Assembly: GCA_036872755.1 (NCBI GenBank) | Contig: JAVHNS010000002.1 | Span: 2,914,001-2,978,000 of the forward strand | Direction of reading: 5' to 3' | Source of the DNA: Orbilia blumenaviensis | Taxonomy: Eukaryota > Ascomycota > Orbiliomycetes > Orbiliales > Orbiliaceae | DNA: 64,000 nucleotides | Part shown: in pieces, positions 23,301 through 36,719 of the stretch | Position numbering within the stretch: the stretch's first letter is position 1 | Layout: every line of letters starts with the position of its first letter | Notes under the pieces: model-generated | The model's database searches: none | What the model was told of the DNA's origin: nothing | What the model saw: only the letters and a program-made list of their open reading frames with translations | Made by a program: the position numbers and the translations under genes

Positions 23301-25178
23301 TAAAATATAAATAATTATAAAAAATTTTTATAAATATATTTAAAAATAATAATATCTTAAATATAACTACAAATTACAATAATATTAATATTAAAAAAAA
23401 TTAATTTTAATTTTATAAATTAAGTAAACAATGTTAGAAAGTTATTAAAAATTAAAATATATTTTTAAATATTATTTTTTTTTTTATTTAAATTAAATTA
23501 TTTATATTTATTTATTTTAATAATTATTTTTATATATTTTAATTATATTTTTTATATTATTTAAGTAGTTTTAATTTTTATTTTATTTTAATTTTTTATT
23601 TTAATTTTTTTTATATAATTTTATTTTATATAATTTATTAAATATTGTTAATTAAATTAATAATATCCAGAAATAATTTATATTATATTTTATATTTTTA
23701 AAATTTTTTTTAAAAAAGTAAATAAGTTAAAATATAAATTTTATTATTTATATTAATATTAATAAATGTATTTAATAATTTTATTTTAATTAATATAATA
23801 TAATAAAATTCTTTAACTTATTTATAAAAATATCTCTAATAATTCCAATTATTAATTTTTTTTTTATAAATGTAATTATAAATTTTTGGGTAATTTACTA
23901 TAATATTTAGTATTAATACTATTATTTAATAAATATATTAGTTGATTAATAATAAAATAAAATTAATTAAATTAGTTTTTAATAAAATAATTATTTTATA
24001 TTTTTTTAATTATTTTAATTTTTTTATAAATAAATTTTATATAAATATATTATAAAGTATGAATATTTTATTTATTTTATAACTAAAATTATTTTTTATT
24101 TATATAATTTTGAAATAAATTAATTTAATAATTAATTTGTCAACTTTTTAGAAAATTTCACTAATCCTCTATACAAATATTATATATATTAGTATTAAAT
24201 TAATAATAATTTTTGATTTTAAAAAATTTGTTTGTAAAAACTTTTTTAAATTGTATTTAATATTTAATTATGAAGTTAGTTTCTTTACTTATATTAATGT
24301 GAATATATAATAATATATTAAATTGGTTAATGATTATAAAATAATATTTTTAAATAATTATAGTAATATAAATATTATAGTTTATATAAAAATAAAATAT
24401 ATAATAAGAATAATTGTTAATGATTTTATAAATTTATATACCAAACTTTTATAATTTATTATAAATATCTGCTAATTAAATATAATAAGGGTTTGGAATT
24501 TCAATTTTTTAGCATATTTTAATTTTTTAATATTTGTGAAAGTCAATTTCTTTAAGATCAAATTTTTTAATAACAGTTTTGATAACTGTAATGAGTATAA
24601 AATAATTTATTAAAACTTTAATGTATATTATAATTAAATAATTGTTGAAATTTATTATTTTATCAGATTTTAATTTTTTAATAATAATTAAATATGTTTT
24701 TTATATAATTTGCTTTTATTGTTTTGGTTAAGTTTTAAATAATATATTATTTTAATAATATAAACATTTAAAATTAATTATTATTAATAAAAGTTAAATT
24801 TTATTTTTTAAAATATTAAATATATTAGTATTAAAATATCTTTTCTTTATTAACTTTATTATATAAATAATAAAATTGATATTGTTTTTATATAATATTA
24901 TGTTTTTATTTGTAGTATAGATTTTATAAATTATAATAATGTTGTGGCTTTCTTAAATTAATTAAATCTTTTATATTGTTAACTACCAGTAAATTATTTA
25001 TTTTATAGAAATTTTTATAATTTTAATGTTTAATATTTAAGCTAATTAATTTTGTATTATATATAATGATTTCTGTTCTTTTAAATAAATATATATAATA
25101 TAATTTTTATTATTATTTAAATGTGTATTAGATGGTAAAAATATTATAATAATAATAAAATTGAAAAAGTAAATGAAG

Positions 25179-25258
25179 TGTTGAGGTTGTTGTAAATTTG
25201 GTTTTTTCGTTTTTTGGTTTTTTTGATATGTCCGCTGGGGGGTCCGAAAATAGCGCCG
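25179..25258 (-). repeat. Right terminal inverted repeat
   Basis: This is the partner of the left end, 8 bp longer because of an extra CG-plus-A-run unit. Read outward (plus strand) it also begins an ATG frame, MSAGGSENSAVHN, which then stops. Confidence 0.9.
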
Positions 25259-25260
25259 TA

Positions 25261-26393
25261 CATAATTAAACCGCTCCGTCTTCGGGCTGCAGACCGTAGA
25301 TTTCAAACTAAAGAGTCTTTTCGAAGCGCTATGATATAAATCAAAAGGTAAAGATTCGGAGATGGGAAGTGAAGAAGAAGAGGCCAATTCAGAAATGCCC
25401 GATCGCGGCTTTAAACAGCAGGTGTCGTCAGTGCAGTGCAGTGTCAATATATATATTTCGAGTAGGTATCAGCTAACTAGCTAACAGCTCCCCCGGATCC
25501 AGGTCAGGGCGCTGAGCTATCCGAGCTAACCAGCTGGTTACCTGTTTGGTTTAGCGCTCTGGTTGAGCATTGGCCTCTCCCCAACCAGTCCTCGGCCATC
25601 CAGACAGCTGTCTGTCTCTTAGCTGCCTGTATGCACGATATTAATTACCGAAGCTCCAGTTAAGCTGGCCAAGCTCTGGCTCTCGAGTCGAGATTGCGCC
25701 GCGGCATCGGCCTAGGCCCAGTAGTCAGCTCGGGTTATCGATCCAGACATCGAATCCACCCTGTTCTTCCATATCTCATCCATGCATATGACTCGCCCGG
25801 GTTAAAATTTGATTAGATAAAACCCCCCCGATTTGGATTTAAAGATTTGAAACGTAACTTAGTCTGCTACTTTATGATATATGATATACCGCAACTATAC
25901 CCAGGTATGCTTTATATATGGGCTTGGCTGGTAGTACAATGCAATGCTACACGCCAGACTGACCTGAGCTCGCGGGAGCCGTGACGTGTCAGCCGCCAGC
26001 CAACCAGACAGATAAGCAACTATAGCTGAGCAGCTTTGCATTAGAATTTCAATTCATCTTCGGATTCAATTGTGATGGTAATTTGCATGTGAGCTCCCAT
26101 AAACCGGCCGGCAAATTATTCTATTCCTCTCTATACTAATAGTGGTTAAAAGCTGGGTTAATTTCCCCCCCAGTTCTATCTAAAAAAAGTAAGAAAGTAC
26201 TCGTAGCTATAGTTTGCATCCTATGGCCTTCTAATAGATTATCCACTTATCTACACCAACCCCATATTAAAACCACCCCGTCGAGTCACGCGAGCATGTA
26301 CCCAATCCGTATGTATGTAAGTATGTATGTACGGGCCAGTGACGAAGAGCTCCTTTATCCCCCCTGAAAGTCTAAGTTTGCCGAGGGGCGCCC
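25261..26393. other. Intergenic; probably the former 5' region of the TPR gene plus HAD 3' flank
   Basis: Removing the transposon would place this sequence directly upstream of the TPR gene. It has normal base composition again, with a (GTAT)-type microsatellite near 26311-26332. No gene seen. Confidence 0.55.
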
Positions 26394-27567
26394 TTACTGC
26401 TGGCGTGCGACAATCCCATTCTCAAGCACCTGTATCAGATCCGACAACCTGGTTACAAATATTAATATTAGTTTAGCTATAAAAAAAAGTGATAGATCTT
26501 TTACTGAATCCAGCATTTGACGACTGCCCAGTCCCACCTGCAGACGATCATAATTGTATAAAAACTTACCTCGTAACACTAAAGTCCGTGTACTCATGCC
26601 CTTTCAGTTCTGCGTTTTCGCTGTTCTCCAGTAGCACTGTTAAACCACCTGCTTTGCGGCCGGCTGCCATATCATCGAGGCTGTCTCCGACCATCTAATC
26701 CCATGCCATCCAGGGTTAGTTGATTGTGTATTAGACCGCTATGAGGATATAATAGAGTAGATATTTATATACGCACAATTACACTCGAACCACTCCCTTC
26801 TAGCCCCAACTCCTTTGCGATATGCAAAATCCCCGCAGGACTTGGTTTTGGCGGCTTGAAGTCCCTCGTCACGATCGGATGGAACTTATGTCCCGTGATA
26901 AAATTCGTGATCAGATACTCCACAGGCGCACTAATTCGCAAACTCATCAATATCATTTCCTTAAAAAATGGTTTTGAGGGAAATAGTAGTAGGGAGGGGA
27001 AAATATATATATAGAATAGATGACGTACTCGAAATTCCTCGTACAGATAGCCTTCTTAATCCCCTTGCCATCCAGATAATCCATTAACTCGACCAGCCCT
27101 TCCTGCGGCTTCATCTGCCCCATGGCCTCTCTTTCCACCGCTCTAATCTTCTCAAACCCAATTTCCTGCTCCGACTTCCCTTCCGTCGCACCCTCCGGAA
27201 CAACATCAGGAAGACCTAACACATGGTCCAATATATCCGTCTTCTTTGTAATCCCCAATTGCCGTCTCATTTCAGCGAACATCCATGACTGCGGAAGACA
27301 TAGCGTTCCGTCAACATCAAATACAACGGCCTGGAGCGGTGGGAATAATGGTGGAGTTGGTGACTTGGCGGGGTCGAGAGGGGCGAAACCGCGGGGTTTC
27401 GGAGACGTCATTATTATGGGATGGGATTTTGGTGTTGCTGAGTGTGTCATTGACAGCTTTCGGAATGTCAATGGGCGGCGAACACGAACGTTAACAACCC
27501 TGCTTACAATCACAAAGCTGGGCAAATGCAAAGTCGGTCCCATTTTTGTTTCGTTTATCGATACCAC
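26394..27567 (-). CDS. HAD-superfamily hydrolase (subfamily IA)
   Basis: This is a haloacid-dehalogenase-like phosphatase of unknown substrate. Four exons (27567-27029, 26930-26777, 26694-26570, 26448-26394) give up to 290 aa. The motifs are complete: motif I VVFDVDGTLCLPQ (nucleophile DxD), motif II at KAICTRN, motif III Lys in RDFKPPKPSPAGI, and motif IV VIMVGDSLDDMAAG. The join at exon 1/2 gives CTRNFDAPVEYLITNF. The start is uncertain: Met at 27567 gives an Arg-rich leader that could be a mitochondrial presequence, while Met at 27411 (MTSPKPRGFAPLDP) gives the more usual cytosolic form. Confidence 0.88.
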
Positions 27568-30500
27568 GAATTCGGATTCCTAGATAGCCCTTTTTAGAAA
27601 CTTCTTCTAGAATGAATACGATATCCGCTATCGGAGAGGCTAATATTATATGGTTGACGTGATACTTGACGACTATCCGAACTTAAATTACGAGGTTCCA
27701 GTTATAGCGGTCTGGACCCGAATATTCGATTTCGCGAATGCTTTGACGGCGATTGTTTTTTGGATTAAAACCCCTCATCCAGCTGGAGACTGAAGTTGGT
27801 ATAGAATTAATTCAGCCTCTTCGCTGGTCTGGGCTAAAAATATCTGTGATTGGGTAATGCCGAAACCTTTTTGGCCCAGATCCGAGTACCTGGTACGAGG
27901 TTTCGTCTAGCCAGTTGGTGCCTTGAGATACCTGACTTTGACGAAATAGCTGCAACCGCCCGGGGCATATATATACTATGCGTGCATACACCCATTAAGT
28001 AAGAGACAGATGAAACGTGGAGATGACAGGAGTTATATACAAGGATTTTTTATTTTTATTTTTATTTTTATTTTTTGTTTTTTTAAAAACAAAAGAGTAC
28101 TATAGAGGAGCATATCAGAAAATCAAATAAGCTAGGAGATAGAAGGCCGACGTATTTGGGATTTCAGAGGGTGAAATCCAGTGCGGGTTTCAAACAAAAC
28201 CCAAACATACATATGCATTTGATCCCACCCGTACAAACCAGCTGAGTCTTGCTAATTGGGCCCAACATGTGTTAATAGGCCTGCCACCTAACCAGTTCTC
28301 AAGTAAAAATAATCCCTATACATACTATTCCAATTAATACCTGCCACGAATAATTTTGTACAACAATATTTCGCCGTACGCCATAAAAGCAACGGGATCA
28401 CTGATCATGACTCGGTCAAGCATGTTTTTAAACACGGGTTCAAATCAATGATGACTAGGGGTGAGCGGCGTTTAGGATGAATAAAATTGGCACCGATCGG
28501 AATGGTAGGGTTTTCCAAATTTTCTAGTAGTAAACTAACTGATTCTCCGGAATTCTCTATTAAGAAAATGAGACTACGGATTAAATTATATGATGACGTA
28601 CGTGCACGAGCATACAGGCACAAGCTCTGGAATGGTGGCCCGACCCTGTTGTTTACTAGTTTTACATAGGTTGAGACTCCAATTTATGCGAAATTTGAAC
28701 GGTATATATCGTTGTACCTAGACACTGACGTTGATACACTCCACAGACCTTTCACCTACAAAGTATGCATTTGAGTGTTTTGTGCACCCTTGATCCGGGC
28801 GAGCTGTCACCTTTTGATCTCAGCTTGTTCTGTTCCTTAAGATAGACCCATTTGATCTTGTCCAACGAATGAGAACTCGCCCGCAGCGCTCGGCGTACAT
28901 ATGAATGAGAACGCCTCAGAAACCTGCACTCTTTGCTTTGACACAACTAGAATCATACATAGCGCCCTCCTGGTCTCGTTATCAGACAGTCTGCTAGGCT
29001 AAAAGTGCACACTCTCCGTCATAACAAAACTTTTCTCCTAAATATATGTAAAGTATAAAATTCTTCGGGTGTGAATAATGTTTTGAAGCCTTCCTGTAAC
29101 CTCCTCTAAGCTCTAAGGAGGCTAAGCTTTCAAATAACTACCCATGGTGCATGATATAACATGTAGCGATATTCGCTATGGCAGCTGAGCTCTGTTAACT
29201 ATTATTACTAACAAAACTAACAGTTATGTATATATAATCCCATTACCTACTGACCCTATCTATTAAACTTTATATAATTATATCATCTCTTTGTCTGTCC
29301 TCTATTCATCTCAGAGCATAAATCCGCTGTCCCTGAGCGACTAGGTCCCATACTCGCGGATCCCCAAACACCCCAAAGATTTCATAAGAGGTGTAGTCCC
29401 TGTTGGAAACCTTCTATTAGAAATGTTGAGGCCAGATTTGCGTTGTGTGTGTGTTATTTTCAGGGATATATCGATATACACCAACCTGCATCTATGGCTT
29501 TGATATACATATCTTGTGCATAATCCTAGTTTTGTGGATGTTATATTATGTATAATTATTAACTCTAGTGAGCCGTAGGTCATGAAGCCCGCGATCATAG
29601 TAGTTGATAAGTAGCTAAGACTTTTGAAGACGGGTGTCTGCACGTCTGGTGCAACACAACGTCCTACGCGACGAACTACTAAATCCAGCACGTCGAACTT
29701 AGCTCTTAGCAGCTGCTAGCTGCAGCTGTTGTAGCGGTTAATGCTACAATGGCTTCTACTAATTTTCATAGCTGAGATCGATTTACTTGTTAGCGTTTGT
29801 ATCGTCCAGCGTTTGCTCCCTGGATAGATAAAACTGAAAGCTCAAGTTGCAAGATACCATAAATTGTAAAGTATCCCATGGTCAATGATATATACTATTC
29901 TTTCATTTTCACAACTTTTCTGTTTTGAGAAAGCAAAAAGGGAAGAAGAGATTAACATAGTAGTAATAAAAAAAGATATTGTAGTATTGTTATGTATGTA
30001 ACTGAATTAACCTCCCGGATCAACTAATCTCTATTTTGTAGATGCATAACTTTTGGATTCTAAAAATCCCCTGGCTATAATTCCAACTAAGCGCTTAAGG
30101 GCGATCATGTGGTATCAGGATCCAACGGGCTGGTATCTCAGTAATGCGTCAGTGTGATATACATATATCTGTATTTGACGTCAATTATTAAGAAAGTGCA
30201 AGTGGGTTTCTTTGTGACAGATGCGAAGCGACCCGTCGGTAGACGAAACATGTATCTGGGCATAAGAAACCATGCTGCAGTTAATGATATGCAGGTTCCC
30301 GCAGAGGCATCCAGATTCGAGGCTAGACTACCGTCATATTTTCAGGTACCAGTCTAGCGTACATATGCAGGTACATGGACGGGGTTAAAATTAAGCCAAT
30401 GTGACTTGCCGCTGCGACATCAGTCATGACATCTAGAACTGGTTATATAAAAGCGTGCTTTGCTCACCATCTTTAATTGTATTAAGGATTCGAATGTGCG

Positions 30501-30732
30501 TCTGTAGCTATTTGGAAATCTTCCAAAAACAATTTCGGACCAAAATTAAAATATCTCAATATTATTTCTCATTACGCATTAACGGCGGCCACAGCCACCC
30601 CGGGTATCTCATGGGTATATACATGCACCAGAGCCGGAGTACAGCAGATCTAACATCATCAACAAACAGACAATTAAATCAACCAAATAAGAGGAAAAGG
30701 GGAAACATAAAGATCTAGAGCTATATATCTAG
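27568..30732. other. 3.2-kb gene-free stretch
   Basis: It holds the upstream region of the HAD gene and the 3' flank of the surface-protein gene. It includes a T-rich (TTTTTA) microsatellite at about 28046-28095. Open frames of 60-116 codons on either strand lack start context, introns or domains. I see no gene or RNA. Confidence 0.5.
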
Positions 30733-31521
30733 CTATAGATACCATTCAAACAATAACATCATTCCCACAAATCCAAGCAACCCCAAGACAGAATTCCCCC
30801 CGATTTGCAAATCTGGTCTCAACCCCCCAGAAATGTAAGTTGGGACTGGCAAACCAGTCGACATTGTTCCGTTTCCACCTGTCCCATTTCCTGATGGTGT
30901 ATAGCTCTGTGAAATGAGAGGTGGAGGTCGTGATATAGAAGTAGGTGGTACGTCGCTAGTCTCTGGGATACTTGTGGCAGGAGTACTGACTGCGGTACTG
31001 ACTGTGGTACTGGGTGCGGAACTAATCGGATAACTCGCAGCTGTGCTAATATCTGTACTAACCGCGGTGCTAATAGACTGACTAACTGCAGTACTAGCAG
31101 ACGGATTAACAATAGTCGTACTTGCTGTAACCGTAACCGTGGCGGTAGTGCCAGGCCCACTTCCACCAGCCCCAGGAGCTCCAGGACATGCAGCGCAAAG
31201 CACATTTTGTGCGCCTTCAGGCAGCCTATCCACACATATCCTTATAGAAGGATCGTACGCATCCGCGCAGAGATAGCTACAACTTGTGTCAAATCTCAGA
31301 GGACATGTGTCGCCATCTATTGGACACGCATTACAGTATACGCGGGGCGTAATCGGGTCGTTTGCAGCGCAGAAAGGTTCGTTGCCGGGTGAGATGCAGA
31401 TGTATGCGCATTCAAAGGAAGGGGTGGTTGGGCAATGGTCATATCTGGCCCAAGTTGCGGGGTCAGCCTGCGCGGCGACCAGGGCGGCGTAAATGCCTAG
31501 AACGAGAATCGAAAGTTTCAT
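30733..31521 (-). CDS. Cys-rich secreted, probably GPI-anchored surface protein
   Basis: The protein is 262 aa in a single exon. The signal peptide is MKLSILVLGIYAALVAAQA. Residues about 30-113 hold 12 or so cysteines in two similar blocks (PSFECAYICIS...YCNACP and DTSCSYLCAD...LCAACP), suggesting a duplicated disulfide module. A Thr/Ser/Val-rich linker follows (STAVS and STTVS repeats, likely O-glycosylated), with two possible N-glycosylation sites (NGTGGNGT). The C-terminus has a hydrophobic tail (LGLLGFVGMMLLFEWYL) after a small-residue stretch, as needed for GPI attachment. I do not recognise the family; cell-wall or effector-like roles are inference. Confidence 0.85.
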   Translation of the reverse strand: MKLSILVLGIYAALVAAQADPATWARYDHCPTTPSFECAYICISPGNEPFCAANDPITPRVYCNACPIDGDTCPLRFDTSCSYLCADAYDPSIRICVDRLPEGAQNVLCAACPGAPGAGGSGPGTTATVTVTASTTIVNPSASTAVSQSISTAVSTDISTAASYPISSAPSTTVSTAVSTPATSIPETSDVPPTSISRPPPLISQSYTPSGNGTGGNGTMSTGLPVPTYISGGLRPDLQIGGNSVLGLLGFVGMMLLFEWYL

Positions 31522-32220
31522 TTTTTTTTCTTTTGTCGTCGTCGTCGTCTGCGTCGCTGAGGAACCGGGAGGACAGTCAATTATTGGTATACGTTTGCAA
31601 GAACAGGGACATCACATCCATGCGAGCGAGAAAATCGGGTGAGCCCTGAGGGCCTTTATAATATTCGATTGGGCCCGTGTTTCAGCGGCCTCGAGATCTT
31701 TACACATGCGAGGAGGCTGGACCACATCGCGATAAGTTTTTCACCGTAGGCCTGCGGAATTAGACTCATCCCGCGCCCTAAAAAGCTAGGTCAGGAAATC
31801 CGATGCCAGAAGGCACAAAATAGCCAGTTCGCCACCACTTTAAACACCCCATAAAGCTATCACCACGAATAATAAGAATAATCTATCTGAGCAAACGAGG
31901 TATATCAACAAAGAAAGAGAGGGGGGCATGGCCGCTATGGAAAGAAGACTTTTGAGGGGAAGATACGGTTTCCACAGAGGTATCGTAAAGGGAATAAGAA
32001 AGAATGGATTTATATCATAATCATCCTCTTTGATGGCCGCCAGATGTTTGTACAATCCTTCCCGTAAACATCGAACCGTCATCCATCTTGAGGTCTCCCC
32101 CCGTACCACACCTGACATTTAGCACGTTAACACCTATTCAGAGAAAAGGAAGGAATTAGTAAGAAATATTGAAAGGACAAGCACAAGCAAAGAGGAGGTG
32201 CGATCAGGAAATTTTTAGAC
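31522..32220. other. Intergenic between PRMT1 3' end and surface-protein gene
   Basis: Both genes are on the minus strand. It contains the surface-protein promoter and the PRMT1 3' UTR, with a possible extra terminal PRMT1 exon ending at 32127 (see findings). No other gene seen. Confidence 0.5.
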
Positions 32221-33751
<1,531 letters not shown>

Positions 33752-34372
33752 CTTTGCGATGAGGGTAGGATGGTCGAACTAAAAGTGAGTGAAAGGGCGC
33801 GAATACAGCGAAGGTCGGCGATATAAGATGTTCCGGTATCGACGGCGTAGGAACTATAGAGGAGGTGATGATGATGATGAAAGGACGCGGAGGTATGGTG
33901 GATGTCGTCGACGGACAAAAGGTTGGTGGAGCAGTTTTATTTGGTGCTGCTTCGTCTTAAAAAAAAGTTGTTAAAAGGAAACCTTGTTGGAAAATTTCAG
34001 TGCGCCCGAATTGGCGGGTCGCAAATGGGCCCACCAAAAGCACACCGGCTAGTACCAAACAGTCCATTGCTCGCGCAGAGCTCAAGCCCCAGACAGACTG
34101 GAGCTCAAGGCCGCCAATAAACCACCTACTCGTGAAAAGAGGAAGAATTCATTAAAATGCTATTTGGTGATCTATATACTACGAGGGGTGCCAATGTCAG
34201 AACGCCGTCGCTAAGCACTTGCCAGTCGTGATCTGGATGCCAAAGGAAATACCCAAATAAACTCCAACAAGCGGTCGAAATCGATATAGTAAAGCAATAA
34301 ATAACTTCCACGCCGGGCTTAGCCCACGAGGGCGGAAAGAAGAAAAAATTTTTGACACTGCGCCGGATCAGT
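33752..34372. other. Intergenic between CDC73 3' end and PRMT1 5' end
   Basis: This holds the PRMT1 promoter and the CDC73 3' flank, both on the minus strand. No gene seen. Confidence 0.55.
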
Positions 34373-35633
34373 TCACCGTCTCGCACCCCATCCCTTCTTC
34401 ACCATCCAGCCCTCGATTCCGTCCCAGATCCCTTCCATGACCTCTCGGTCCTTAAACCTCCTATTCTTTTCTACATTTACAAGCTGGACGTTTCCCCAGC
34501 TGGCCACCGTTCCGGGCGGAACCTCTCCAGCCCAACCGACGTAAAACCCCTTGACCTGCGAAAACAGATCCTGCGGGGTGCTCCACTTATAACTCTTAAA
34601 TTGCCATAGCTGGCCTGTCGTAAAAACTGCCACCACACGCGACCACTCGTCCGGCGGGAAATGATCCGGCGAATCGACAATAACGAATCTGGTGTCGTGT
34701 TGCGGGTTTACAGACGGCATACGGCGTGATATGTACATCATATTCTGACTCTCAGAGGCGGACATTGACGGGGGCGCAAATTCGCCTTCCTCAAGGAATT
34801 TCTTGATGTTAGACATGCGTAACAGGGCAGATGTAGACGGCGAGAGGATGATAATTGGGTGTCGAGGTCGCGGTTTCCCACCAAGACCAGGCTTGCTTGC
34901 TGATGGCTTGGAGCCCGGCCGTGGTGGAAGGGCTGCCTCGCCAGTTTTGGGTGCTTGCTGTGTAGCTCTGGCATTTTTCATGTATGCCTCACTGATTTTG
35001 CGCACGTGTGTGAAGTCCTGTGTCATCAATTGTCAGGTCCACAATGTACATCATCTATAGATACCAGGTAGACCGTCATACCGTTGGCTTGATCCCTCTC
35101 AACACCGAATTTCTATCCGTAATAACCCTCTCGCGCGAGTAGATTTCTGCCAGCCGTAGATTTGTAGTATACCTAGACTTTGCAACTGCTCCCAGTCCAC
35201 CGGAGGCCACTGGTGCCTTGTCCCCAGTTTTCTCAGCAGAAGCACCCTCTAACGGTGTCACATAGTCACTCTCGTCCGTTGCACCCTCCAGAAACGTGAT
35301 TAAATCGGTTCTCTCGAGGAAACCCAAGTTCTTGACTAACTTGCCATTACCGACGGCCTGACAGGCGGCAACGTACGCGGGAATACCATCATCTTTGTGC
35401 AGCCAGGCGAAAAGAATCGAACGAATATCGAAGGCATCGCCACCTTTGGTATGGAAACGCGTCGGAGTATTAAGGGTGAAGGAGACGGCAGCAGGATGTG
35501 TAAAGACTATGTGAGTGGCCGAAGCGATTGGAGGTTCTGGAACGGTCGGAGTAGGGCCTTCAGAGAGTTTCGGAGGATTGGACGTCTGAATAGATGCTCT
35601 AAGCAGTTGGAGAGGGTCATTAGTAGTAGCCAT
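34373..35633 (-). CDS. CDC73: Cdc73 / parafibromin, Paf1 complex subunit
   Basis: Subunit of the Paf1 complex, which travels with RNA polymerase II. Two exons (35633-35082 and 35017-34373) give 398 aa. The N-terminus has DPLQLLRASIQ, a typical Cdc73 start, then FDIRSILFAWLHKDDGIPAY and ITDRNSVLRGIKPT|DFTHVRKISE across the intron. The C-terminal Ras-like domain starts near HPIIILSPSTSALLRMSNIK and runs through RFVIVDSPDHFPPDEWSRVV, VAVFTTGQLWQFKSYKW and GFYVGWAGEVPP to the end. The intron (35081-35018) is phase 0. The upstream 5' region is pyrimidine-rich in the sense strand. Confidence 0.95.
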
Positions 35634-36422
35634 TTCGGGTTTTGCTGGCGAATGGAATGTCCGTGTGATGTCGACAATGGGGGGAGGGAGAGGGAGGGAC
35701 TATGGCTGGAGATTGGAGATTGGAGGTTGGGATTGGAAGACGTGGGAAGGAAGCGAAGAGCAGCGAAAAGATGGCTCGCGTCGCACAAACCGCAACACCG
35801 TCTTCCTCTTTTGCCATGAACCCTGAACCTCCAACTATGATTTGGAACCCAGGTAGCTAACCTCAAGCTACAACCTCCAGCTGCGGACATCATGTATCAT
35901 CATCACCACGTCGACATCGCGCATCGATAAGCACCTGTGTATATACCGACATCTCGAGATCCAACCTTTACTTTGTATTTCACGAATTGGATACCGATCA
36001 ACTTGCCGAATCAATCGCTTTTTTGTCCTTTTCTATTTATGCCTAAGTATTTACATGCAAAACACAATAATTCGTCAAGATACCCAATCGTAAATCATTC
36101 CGTGACCCAATTGAATTCATGAAGCCATCAAAGAGAGAAAGAATATAAAATAAAAAAAGGAATCCAGCTTCAACTCCAAAAAAAGAAAATCCGTCGCAGA
36201 CAGATATCAATACATATGAAACACCACTCGAGGACCAAAATCCATCCTTTTACTTCCAGAAGCTAAGTTAAGTTTTAGCTCCGACGTCTTATTCATATTT
36301 GCTGGATCAGCTAGATGCTTCCTCTACTAAATTATTGAAAAAAAAAAAAGAATTTGTTAGAAATATTTATCTAGAAAGCTGCACACCTCGACGGTCACCT
36401 GACTCGTCTGGAGATACGAGGT
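35634..36422. other. Intergenic, CDC73 upstream region
   Basis: This holds the CDC73 promoter and the 3' flank of the small secreted gene. Antisense frames over the CDC73 start extend into it but have no domain. No gene seen. Confidence 0.5.
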
Positions 36423-36719
36423 TCATATGTCAAACCAACCTTTTGCCGCAGGTGCTAGCCTGTCGTTTTGTAGCTGATCTTTGGTCTTCCTGACAGCGGC
36501 CAACTGGAAAATACGCAGCATTCTGCCCCTGTCGTCTGTGGTTCCATCGAGTGCCGCAGGCGCAGGCTTCGCAGCCATATCTCCAGTTGGGATGGCGGCA
36601 ACAGACCTGGTCGAAATTAGACATCATTCTATTATCGTTCACACGCATGGCCACCGCCAACTGGCAGATTAAACCTACCCAATGGCGACGAAAAGGCCGA
36701 AAATGTAAGAGAATTGCAT
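36423..36719 (-). CDS. Small secreted protein, 74 aa, no cysteine
   Basis: Two exons (36719-36679 and 36606-36423) separated by a GT-AG intron. The product starts MQFSYIFGLFVAIGSVAAIP, a clear signal peptide with likely cleavage after AxA/AIP. The mature part is about 54 aa: an Ala/Pro-rich stretch (MAAKPAPAALD), then an amphipathic-looking segment (RMLRIFQLAAVRKTKDQLQN), ending KGWFDI. There is no cysteine or Lys-Arg pair. A TATATATA element lies about 160 bp upstream (36881-36890). Intron position (14th codon, phase 2) matches the two Kex2-type precursor genes further right. I know no homologue; a secreted effector-like peptide is inference. Confidence 0.65.

Larger units (their letters stand above)
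20265..25258. mobile_element. TA-flanked DNA transposon, 4994 bp, AT-saturated (RIP-like) interior
   Basis: The element is bounded by matching inverted ends (20265-20336 and 25179-25258) and by TA on both sides (20263-20264 and 25259-25260). This fits a TA target-site duplication, as in the Tc1/mariner/pogo (Fot1-type) group. The interior is almost wholly A and T, with stops in every frame and no long open frame, as expected after RIP; the short ends kept their C/G tracts. The length is greater than a typical Fot1 element, so nested insertions or another TA-targeting family are possible. A short piece on the minus strand (24590-24532) still reads TVIKTVIKKFDLKEIDFHKY, possibly a transposase remnant. 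Confidence 0.85.

Noticed and set aside
27122..27583. 153-codon plus-strand frame opposite the HAD gene
   Set aside because: Antisense shadow of HAD exon 1, which has complete catalytic motifs.
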